Of a stretch of 5,336 bases of DNA, positions 1 through 5,336 are shown in pieces; positions within the stretch are counted from its first letter, which is position 1, and every line of letters begins with the position of its first letter. The position numbers and the translations under genes were made by a program. A model generated the notes under the pieces. That model did not search any database and was not told the DNA's origin. It was given only the letters and a program-made list of their open reading frames with translations. Source of the DNA: an uncultured Thermomicrobiales bacterium (GTDB lineage Bacteria > Chloroflexota > Chloroflexia > Thermomicrobiales > UBA6265); contig CADCWK010000201.1 in assembly GCA_902806375.1 (NCBI GenBank), positions 1 through 5,336 of the forward strand, given 5' to 3'.

Positions 1-2588
1 CCTCTGACGTTGGGCGAGCCGCCGGTCGGGTAGCGGGCGACGGAGACGACGGGCTCGCCACCCGAGAGCAGGTCGAAGGCGGGACTGTTGTAGAACAGTA
101 CGGTGGTGTCCCGCCTGAGGCCCCAGCCGAGCGGGTGCGTCGTGTCGACGACGACGCGGAGCAGGGAGCCGGGGCAGTAGAACTCCTTCTCCGGCAGGCC
201 GCTGAGGACGTTCCGTACCGGCAGCGCGAAGCGGTCGATGACGGCAGCCGTGCTCCCGTCCAGTGCGATGAGCGTACCGCCCGCCTCGACGAACTGCTGG
301 AGTTCGTCCATCCCGACGCCACCGAGGCCGCCGACATACTCCGGCGGGTAGGGCTCGCCGTACTTGTTCTTCGCGCTGTTGCCGTCGATCAGGTCCGATG
401 CGCCCTGGTGTGGCAGCAGGATGACGTCGTAGCGATCGATCAGCTTGCCCCGCCGGATGTCGGCGTCGTGGAGCGTCGTCGCCGGGATCTCGAACTGCTC
501 CAGGATCCAGCGCGACCAGCCCTCGTCGATCGCCGGTTTCCAGCTCTGGTACAGCCCCAGTCGCGGCTGCCGCTGACCGACGACGGGGACATCGACCGGC
601 TCGCCCAGCCCATGCACCGGGACGCCGGTGTCCGCGGAGATCCTCGCGATCACGGCATCGAGACCGTCCGAGGGTAGGACGACCACACTGCCGGGCCGGA
701 GCCCGTGCACCTCGTCGAACCCGGTCGCCCGGTGGACGGTGCGGCCGTCGGCCAGGAGTTGGACCATCGCCCGGATCGACGCGTTCATGTCGGGATCGAA
801 GCGGTACCCGTGGCGACCATCGCCCTGGACCGAACCCCCCGTGCCGGTCGCCACAGTGAGCGGGCCGAGTGAGGCGCGTGCGGCCTCGGTGACCGGCGTC
901 CGGACCGGACTGGCGCGGACACCCATCTGGAGCGGCAGGGTGTGGCCGGCGATATCGTAGGGTGCCTGCGGTGGCCCATCCGGCCACTGGCGCAGGTCGG
1001 GATACGTCTGGACCTCGAGCAGCGTCTTGGCGAAGGGACTCGCCGGCTGGTCGAGCCGGACGACCCGAGTTCCCGCCGCGTACTCCACGCCGTCGAGGGT
1101 GACCGGTTCGTGAGCGACGTCGATGTCGACGATCCCCCGGGCCAGGACATCGAGCAGCTCCCGGGTCGTGCCGGGGTCGTGCTGGTCGTCGTCCGCGCCG
1201 ATCACGAAGGCGTACGGCGCTTCCGACCGTGTGCTCGATCGTCGATTGATGTCGACATAATCGGTGAGCCACTGCGTCCGGTTCCGGGCGAGGTGGTCGA
1301 GCGCCGCCCGGGCCGCGATGAGGTCGTAGTCGACGATGTCACGGAGGGTCCATCGGCCACCGGTCCAGGGGAGCGGATTGTTCCAGGACCGGACCGTCGG
1401 CGTCGACCGGGTCTCTTCCTTGAGGTCGGCCTCGCGGACATCGACGGGCGTCGCGTAGCGGCAGCTCGCGGCCTCGCTGAGGAGGTCGACGCTGCCGTGG
1501 TAGTTACCGTAGGCGAGGGACGGGGAGTAGTTGTCGAACATCGCGTGGGTGACCACGCCCGCCTTCCCGGCCGCCGTCAGCCGGGCCGCGATCGCGCTTC
1601 CGACGGCCGCGAACTGCTGCTGGATGACCGGGTCCTGGTTCTGGTCCAGCGGATCGATGAAGGGCGGGACCATGAATCGGGCCCCGTCCCGGTTCATCTG
1701 GTGCATATCGAAGACGAGCTGGGGGTGTTCGCGGTTGTGGAACGCGGCGTAGAGCTGGTTCTCCTTCTGGGTGAGCATGAACCAGTCGCGGTTGTTGTCG
1801 TGTCCCACGTAGCGGTGGTAGAGCCAGGGCATGTCCGAGCCCTCGTACTCCGTCCCGAGCCAGCGCCGGTACCAGTCGGTGACCAGTTGGACACCGTCCG
1901 GATTCTGGCTCGGGATCAGGACGGTGATGGTCCGGGCGAGGAGTTCGACGGTATCAGAGTCGGACGCCATCGCCAGCTGGTAGGCCAGCTCCAACGTCAT
2001 GAGGCAGGCGCCGATCTCGTTGGAGTGCTGGGTGGCGAGGATGATACCGACTGGGCGAGCCAGCCGGATGGCTTCGGCGATCCCGACCTGCGTCTGGGAC
2101 GACGGGTCCCAAAGCCTTCCGAGCAGCTCCCGATTCTGCTCGCGGGCCGGTTCGGTCAGGTTCTCGGCGGCCGAGATCGCCACGGCGATCAGGGGCAGCC
2201 CGTCCGTAGTGGTACAGATCGTCTCCACGGTGACGCGGTCCGAGGCGGCGGCGAGGTGCTCGAAATAGTCGACGATCGTGGACCAGTCCGGCAGGACCCG
2301 CTCGGCACCGACCTCGTGCCCCAGGATCGACGCCGGCGTCGGGACCACTGGACCGATCGTCCGCTTCCGCCGCCCACGCGGGATCGACGACTGCGACAGG
2401 GCCCGTTCCGCGGCTTCGATCCAGGCCTCATCGACGAGGATGACGCCGCCTTCCGTCACCCGCGTCGCCGTCGGGAAGATGCCGGCCTGGATGCGGGACT
2501 TGATCAGATAGGGAGAGACGTTGAGCCGTTCCGCCGCCGTTCGGGTGGTGTAGAACTCTCGGGTGTCGGCGATCTTTGCTCGGGGCAC
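1..2588 (-). CDS. M14-family zinc carboxypeptidase-like protein with N-terminal MerR/excisionase-type helix-turn-helix (3' end cut by window)
   Basis: The frame is open from the GTG at 2588 to the left edge: 862 codons with no stop. The start is supported by GGAGGT six bases upstream. Residues 12-64 resemble an excisionase/MerR-like helix-turn-helix: TTRTAAERLNVSPYLIKSRI followed by a short wing and DEAWIEAA. A basic linker (about 65-80) leads to the peptidase domain (about 84-440). The M14 signature is complete: H188-S-N-E191 and H296 (in FDMHQM) as zinc ligands, NPDG at 229-232, DNNRD at 264-268, and E372 (LLSEAAS) as the likely general base. Residues 455-530 and about 675-862 look like the Rossmann/glutaminase-like C-terminal part common in long M14 proteins (GMDELQQFVEAGGTLIALDG; EFYCPGSLLRV). 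Probably only the last 50-100 residues are missing. M14 enzymes hydrolyse C-terminal or amide bonds in peptides; the substrate here is unknown. No signal peptide or membrane segment is visible, so it is inferred to be cytoplasmic. The family call is firm and the DNA-binding role is inference. Confidence 0.92.
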   Translation of the reverse strand, partial: MPRAKIADTREFYTTRTAAERLNVSPYLIKSRIQAGIFPTATRVTEGGVILVDEAWIEAAERALSQSSIPRGRRKRTIGPVVPTPASILGHEVGAERVLPDWSTIVDYFEHLAAASDRVTVETICTTTDGLPLIAVAISAAENLTEPAREQNRELLGRLWDPSSQTQVGIAEAIRLARPVGIILATQHSNEIGACLMTLELAYQLAMASDSDTVELLARTITVLIPSQNPDGVQLVTDWYRRWLGTEYEGSDMPWLYHRYVGHDNNRDWFMLTQKENQLYAAFHNREHPQLVFDMHQMNRDGARFMVPPFIDPLDQNQDPVIQQQFAAVGSAIAARLTAAGKAGVVTHAMFDNYSPSLAYGNYHGSVDLLSEAASCRYATPVDVREADLKEETRSTPTVRSWNNPLPWTGGRWTLRDIVDYDLIAARAALDHLARNRTQWLTDYVDINRRSSTRSEAPYAFVIGADDDQHDPGTTRELLDVLARGIVDIDVAHEPVTLDGVEYAAGTRVVRLDQPASPFAKTLLEVQTYPDLRQWPDGPPQAPYDIAGHTLPLQMGVRASPVRTPVTEAARASLGPLTVATGTGGSVQGDGRHGYRFDPDMNASIRAMVQLLADGRTVHRATGFDEVHGLRPGSVVVLPSDGLDAVIARISADTGVPVHGLGEPVDVPVVGQRQPRLGLYQSWKPAIDEGWSRWILEQFEIPATTLHDADIRRGKLIDRYDVILLPHQGASDLIDGNSAKNKYGEPYPPEYVGGLGGVGMDELQQFVEAGGTLIALDGSTAAVIDRFALPVRNVLSGLPEKEFYCPGSLLRVVVDTTHPLGWGLRRDTTVLFYNSPAFDLLSGGEPVVSVARYPTGGSPNVR

Positions 2589-2594
2589 GCGGGG

Positions 2595-2600
2595 ACCTCC
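2595..2600 (-). promoter_or_regulatory. Shine-Dalgarno site of the M14 gene
   Basis: The minus strand reads GGAGGT, six bases before the GTG at 2588. This near-perfect site decides the start. The in-frame ATG 28 codons upstream (2672) has no such site. The helix-turn-helix therefore lies inside the translated protein. Confidence 0.85.
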
Positions 2601-2678
2601 GTAACGGGTGTCGAAGCGGTTTCGGGCCGCGGGCGGGTTGGTCGGGTAAGCAGGAAGAGAGCGCGGCGGCATCGTACC

Positions 2679-2693
2679 AATCGCGGCGCGATT
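2679..2693. promoter_or_regulatory. Perfect palindrome, candidate operator upstream of the HTH-M14 gene
   Basis: AATCGCG-G-CGCGATT is a perfect 7-1-7 inverted repeat about 90 bp upstream of the M14 start. Just downstream on the minus strand is TACGAT (2676-2671), which fits a TAnnnT -10 element, but no convincing -35 lies at the right distance. The symmetry and the place between gene and possible promoter suggest a repressor or activator site. Without a T-tract or long stem it does not look like a terminator. The binding protein is unknown; the HTH domain of the neighbouring gene is one candidate. Confidence 0.45.
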
Positions 2694-2858
2694 TGGATAT
2701 ACCCCGGCCATTCGCTGCGAGAGAGGCACCGCGATGGGCCGGTTCCGCGATTGTTGGACGTATTCGGGGGGCCACTCTGGGCAAACCGGCGAGTTCTGCG
2801 CGGCACTGCGCATTGATACGGATCGACCCGAGAGCGCACCCGTCAGGCGTTCGCGATT
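2687..2858. repeat. Repeated CGCGATT half-sites across the intergenic region
   Basis: CGCGATT occurs on the plus strand at 2687-2693, 2746-2752 and 2852-2858. The opposite arm of the palindrome starting at 2679 is another copy, and a shorter CGCGAT lies at 2730-2735. I did not notice the 7-mer elsewhere in the window. The copy at 2852 lies in the last codons of the membrane metallopeptidase gene and may be chance. The rest of the 2589-2842 gap shows no gene, and no hairpin stronger than a 5-bp stem without a T-run. Confidence 0.3.
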
Positions 2859-4156
2859 TCCCATGGCGTCCCGGAGGACGCCGACGGCTCGCCCGCCAGG
2901 GCCGATCCCTCGCGGGCGTCGCTCCGGATGCGCAGGACGAAGGCGTCGAAGACCTCGGCTCCCTCACCGTAGGCGCGAGCCAGCCGGTTGACGCCCGAGT
3001 CATAGCCGGTCGCGAAGCGTTTCCCGTCCCCACCGTAGGCCGCGATCCACCACTCGGCCTCGGCGGCGTGGGCGGCGATCTCCTCTTCGAGGTCGACACC
3101 GTTCGGCAGCGTGGTGCAGGTGTCCGCGAAGTTGCAGGCGAGTCCGTTGATGTAGCGGTCGATGTGGGTCGCCTCGTGGATGAGCAGGGCTGCGACGACG
3201 TCCGTCTCGCTGGAGTCCAGGAGATCGCTGGCGACGACGATGTACGAGTCCGACCAGCTCCCGTCGACCGGTGACTGGCGTCCATAGGCATAGCCACTGT
3301 TGTAGCCGATGTCCTCGGTCCCGACGCAGATCTCGTTGTCGACGAGTTGCTCGAAGAGGCGCTCCCCCTCGGCCGTTCCGCGCATCAGATCCATGCCACG
3401 GGCGATCCGGTCGTCGTCCTCTGCGCTGGTCGCCGCGCAGACCGGGTAGGCCGGGAGTCCGGGAGCGGCGTCGAAGGCGGGCTCCTCGGCCACGAGCGAG
3501 ACCGCCGCATGGACGAGATTGCGTCCCTCCCGCTCGGTCTGCTGCCACTGCGGGGTCCCGTACAGGGCACGGACCAGATCCTGGTTCGTCGCGGCGAAGA
3601 TCGCCGACGACACCAGCGCCATGACGAACAGGAGCCGGACGAGGCGGGACAGGCGCGATGATCGGCCGCGGCGCCGGTCACGCGGTCCCGGCCGGTCGAT
3701 GGGCGGAGCCCAGCCGAGTCGCTCGACGTCGCTGGCCAGAGGCGGTGGTGCGACGACTCGTGGTCGTCGCCGGGGCGAACCCCGGGACGTCCCGATCGGC
3801 TGCTCCGGGGAGGATCCCGGGGTGACCCCGCGGGGAGGTCGCTGCCGCCACGGCTCCGACGGGTCATATCTGGCGGACGGGGGAGTCGGGATCCCCGGCC
3901 GTTGCTGACCGGGGCCGCCGGACGTGCTCATCCTGTCGTCCTCCGGCGGTCGGAGGGACGGGTCGACCCGGAAGCGACCGGTCTCGGCCCGGGACGGACT
4001 CGCCGGCGACAGGGTCGGTGGTCGCGGGATGGGGACCGTGACGCCGGTGACCTCGGGGCGCACGGCGTCCGCCCGCCGGAACGGATGGCGCTTGTCGTCT
4101 CCCGGTCGGTCGCCGTGCCCGTTGGCCGGTGGGATAGCAGGGTCTACGTCGGTCAA
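2843..4156 (-). CDS. Membrane-anchored HExxH metallopeptidase-like protein with Pro/Arg-rich N-terminus
   Basis: 437 codons from TTG (4156), with GAGGA six bases upstream, to TGA. Residues 1-171 are low-complexity, rich in Pro, Arg, Ser and Gly, and probably disordered. A basic stretch (RRRGRSSRLSRLVR) precedes one hydrophobic segment at about 173-189 (LLFVMALVSSAIFAA). The positive-inside rule places the N-terminus in the cytoplasm and residues 190-437 outside, as a type II membrane protein. The outer domain holds a zincin motif, H327-E-A-T-H331. The likely third ligand is E359, 28 residues on, in EEEIAAHAAEAEWW. Cysteines 240, 277, 341 and 347 could form disulfides. The layout (HExxH, a Cys-containing loop, then E..A......W) resembles small uncharacterised putative metallopeptidases of G+C-rich bacteria, but I cannot name a family. 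Peptidase activity is inferred from the motif and the substrate is unknown. An ATG at 3931 (codon 76), with GGAGGA seven bases upstream, is an alternative start giving 362 residues. Codons 1-75 have about 85% G+C in third positions, which favours the longer form. Confidence 0.78.
   Translation of the reverse strand: MTDVDPAIPPANGHGDRPGDDKRHPFRRADAVRPEVTGVTVPIPRPPTLSPASPSRAETGRFRVDPSLRPPEDDRMSTSGGPGQQRPGIPTPPSARYDPSEPWRQRPPRGVTPGSSPEQPIGTSRGSPRRRPRVVAPPPLASDVERLGWAPPIDRPGPRDRRRGRSSRLSRLVRLLFVMALVSSAIFAATNQDLVRALYGTPQWQQTEREGRNLVHAAVSLVAEEPAFDAAPGLPAYPVCAATSAEDDDRIARGMDLMRGTAEGERLFEQLVDNEICVGTEDIGYNSGYAYGRQSPVDGSWSDSYIVVASDLLDSSETDVVAALLIHEATHIDRYINGLACNFADTCTTLPNGVDLEEEIAAHAAEAEWWIAAYGGDGKRFATGYDSGVNRLARAYGEGAEVFDAFVLRIRSDAREGSALAGEPSASSGTPWEIANA
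3939..3944 (-). promoter_or_regulatory. Internal Shine-Dalgarno for the alternative start at 3931
   Basis: The minus strand reads GGAGGA seven bases before the in-frame ATG at 3931. It is at least as good as the site for the TTG start, so the shorter protein (beginning MSTSGGPG) may be the main or an additional product. Confidence 0.45.
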
Positions 4157-4162
4157 CGGATA

Positions 4163-4167
4163 TCCTC
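4163..4167 (-). promoter_or_regulatory. Shine-Dalgarno site for the TTG start of the membrane metallopeptidase
   Basis: The minus strand reads GAGGA six bases before the TTG at 4156. Together with the coding-like third-position G+C of the first 75 codons, it supports the longer form. Confidence 0.5.
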
Positions 4168-4236
4168 AGGAGGGACGGATGTGCCGGGAGGTCAAATGGT
4201 GGTCGGTCCGAGGCGAATGATCCCGGTCACATGGGC

Positions 4237-4242
4237 ATACTA
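4237..4242 (-). promoter_or_regulatory. Possible -10 element for the membrane metallopeptidase gene
   Basis: The minus strand reads TAGTAT, a TAnnnT-type -10 about 80 bases upstream of the TTG start. It lies in the only A+T-richer patch of the divergent gap. No clear -35 hexamer is found 16-18 bases upstream, so this is weak evidence. On the plus strand TACGTT (4247-4252) could serve the divergent gene, again without a good -35. Confidence 0.25.
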
Positions 4243-4253
4243 ACGATACGTTA
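4241..4253. promoter_or_regulatory. Inverted repeat TAACG-ATA-CGTTA in the divergent promoter region
   Basis: This is a perfect 5-3-5 inverted repeat that partly overlaps the possible -10 elements of both divergent genes. Short A+T-flanked palindromes of this form are typical targets of dimeric repressors such as TetR-family proteins. That assignment is inference, as no regulator gene is in the window. The rest of the 4157-4307 gap holds only the two ribosome binding sites. Confidence 0.45.
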
Positions 4254-4290
4254 CCGCGTCGGCTCCGGCCGTCTCGAATGGACCCAGGAT

Positions 4291-4296
4291 GAGGAG
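4291..4296 (+). promoter_or_regulatory. Shine-Dalgarno-like site of the phosphotriesterase-family gene
   Basis: GAGGAG lies 11 bases before the ATG at 4308, slightly farther than usual. An in-frame ATG at 4278 is followed four codons later by TGA at 4290, so translation cannot begin farther upstream in this frame. Confidence 0.5.
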
Positions 4297-4307
4297 CGAC
4301 GACCGCC

Positions 4308-5336
4308 ATGGACAGCGACCGGAACGTGTTCGGGCTCGCCGACGAGGACGTGACCTTCGTCGACGACGAGCGCGTCGACATCGATCTGACAGTGCAGCCG
4401 CACGTCATGACGGTGCTGGGTCCGATCGATCCTGACGGGCTGGGCATCACGCTCCCGCACGAGCACCTGCTGTCGGCGCCGCCCGCGACGGTCGGCTCGG
4501 AGCCGGACTACCGCACCGACGAGTGGGAGGCAGCGCTGGCGGACGCCGAATCGTTCGGCTTCGTCGGCGGCGGTACAGTCGTCGATTGCACGACCCCGGA
4601 CAACGGTCGCGACCTGGCCGGACTGGCCTGGGTCTCGCGTCAGAGTGGCATCCGTGTCGTCGCGACCGCGGGGTTCCACCGTGAGCTGCATAGCGGAGCG
4701 ATCGTCGGTAGCAGGACGCCGGAGGAACTCGCCGCCGACCTGGTCGCCGAGCTGCGTCACGGCGACCCGGGAGGGGCGGTGCGACCGGGGCAGCTCAAGG
4801 CCGGCAGCGGCGAGGGACGGATCACGGAACGAGAGCGGACCGCGTTCACGGCGGTCGCACTGGCCCACCTCGCGACCGGCGTGCCGATCACCACCCACGC
4901 CGAGGCGGGGACGATGGCGCTCGAGCAGATCGCCCTGCTGGTCAGCCTCGGGGTGGCCGCCGAACGGATCACCGTCAGTCATCTCGACCGCCGATTCGCT
5001 GACGGTGGGTACCTCCGGTCCGTCCTCGCGACGGGAGCGACCATCGGATTCGATCAGCTCGGCAAGCCGCGGTACGGACCGGACGAGCCCAAGGCGGCGG
5101 TCATCGCCGGGTTGATCGCCGAGGGGTTCGGCGACCAGCTCCTGCTCTCCCACGACATCGCCCGCCGATCGCTGCGACCCGCCTATGGTGGTTCGCCGGG
5201 GTTGACGTATCTCCAGGACACGTTCGTCTTCATGCTGCTGGACGCCGGTGTGGCCGCGGCGGACATCCGCCGTCTCATCGTCGACAATCCCGGCCGGGCG
5301 CTGACCGTCTGGCCGCCGGTCGATTCGCCGCGGCGT
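4308..5336 (+). CDS. Phosphotriesterase-family metal-dependent hydrolase (amidohydrolase superfamily), 3' end cut by window
   Basis: 343 codons run from ATG 4308 to the right edge with no stop. All binuclear metal ligands expected of the phosphotriesterase fold are present: H51 and H53 (TLPHEHLL), the bridging, probably carboxylated K164 (QLKAGSG), H197 (TTHAEAGT), H225 (VSHLDR) and D283 (LSHD). Other family hallmarks are VVDCTTPDNGRD (92-103), VVATAGFH (117-124) and NPGRALTV near the end (327-334), so only a short tail should be missing. These are soluble TIM-barrel enzymes. Members hydrolyse lactones, including acyl-homoserine lactones, organophosphate triesters or other esters; the motifs alone do not show which applies here. 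Residues 1-33 form an acidic N-terminal extension before MTVLGPIDPDGLG, where many relatives begin. M34 (ATG at 4407) is a possible alternative start but has no ribosome binding site. The gene is divergent from the membrane metallopeptidase, with 151 bp between starts. Confidence 0.92.
   Translation, partial: MDSDRNVFGLADEDVTFVDDERVDIDLTVQPHVMTVLGPIDPDGLGITLPHEHLLSAPPATVGSEPDYRTDEWEAALADAESFGFVGGGTVVDCTTPDNGRDLAGLAWVSRQSGIRVVATAGFHRELHSGAIVGSRTPEELAADLVAELRHGDPGGAVRPGQLKAGSGEGRITERERTAFTAVALAHLATGVPITTHAEAGTMALEQIALLVSLGVAAERITVSHLDRRFADGGYLRSVLATGATIGFDQLGKPRYGPDEPKAAVIAGLIAEGFGDQLLLSHDIARRSLRPAYGGSPGLTYLQDTFVFMLLDAGVAAADIRRLIVDNPGRALTVWPPVDSPRR

Noticed and set aside
2670..2672. In-frame ATG 28 codons upstream of the M14 start
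   Set aside because: It has no Shine-Dalgarno sequence, and the extension is a Pro/Arg-rich stretch. GTG 2588 has GGAGGT at ideal spacing.
942..2816. Open frame of 624 codons on the plus strand
   Set aside because: It lies antisense to the M14 gene, whose frame carries complete catalytic motifs. Its translation is low-complexity Arg/Gly/Val/Asp-rich, with no recognisable domain and no ribosome binding site that I could see. Long antisense frames are expected in G+C-rich DNA.
2428..3297. Open frame of 289 codons on the minus strand
   Set aside because: It overlaps the membrane metallopeptidase and the start of the M14 gene in a different frame on the same strand. Its Arg/Ser/Pro-rich translation shows no motif.
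3818..3830. CGGGG-TGA-CCCCG inverted repeat
   Set aside because: It lies inside the Pro/Gly-rich coding tail of the membrane protein, where runs of C and G codons produce such symmetry. There is no T-tract.
4190..4195. TTGACC on the minus strand as a -35 hexamer
   Set aside because: There is no -10-like hexamer 16-18 bases downstream; that stretch runs into the ribosome binding site.
4251..5153. Open frame of 300 codons on the minus strand
   Set aside because: It is antisense to the phosphotriesterase-like gene, which has all metal ligands. The composition is that of a shadow frame.

Overview
This is a G+C-rich bacterial window (roughly two thirds G+C by eye) with three protein genes, all metal-dependent hydrolases by their motifs. 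There is no rRNA, tRNA, CRISPR array, insertion sequence or phage gene. The G+C-heavy third codon positions, the Pro/Arg-rich linkers and the style of the membrane metallopeptidase suggest a Chloroflexota (Thermomicrobia-like) or actinobacterial genome. No marker gene settles which.

Layout. Positions 1-2588 (minus strand) hold a long M14-family zinc carboxypeptidase-like protein. Its 3' end is cut off by the window edge, and it begins with a MerR/excisionase-type helix-turn-helix. Positions 2589-2842 are intergenic and carry a strong ribosome binding site, a perfect 7-1-7 palindrome and several copies of its half-site. Positions 2843-4156 (minus strand) encode a single-pass membrane protein with an HExxH zinc-binding motif in its extracytoplasmic domain. 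Positions 4157-4307 are a short divergent promoter region with a 5-3-5 palindrome. Positions 4308-5336 (plus strand) encode a phosphotriesterase-family amidohydrolase that runs off the right edge.

How they relate. The two minus-strand genes point the same way but are 254 bp apart, so the M14 gene probably has its own promoter rather than forming a tight operon. The membrane metallopeptidase and the phosphotriesterase-like gene are divergent and share about 150 bp of control DNA. No common pathway can be deduced. The most unusual item is the DNA-binding-type domain fused to an M14 peptidase with no export signal, next to a palindrome that could be its own operator.
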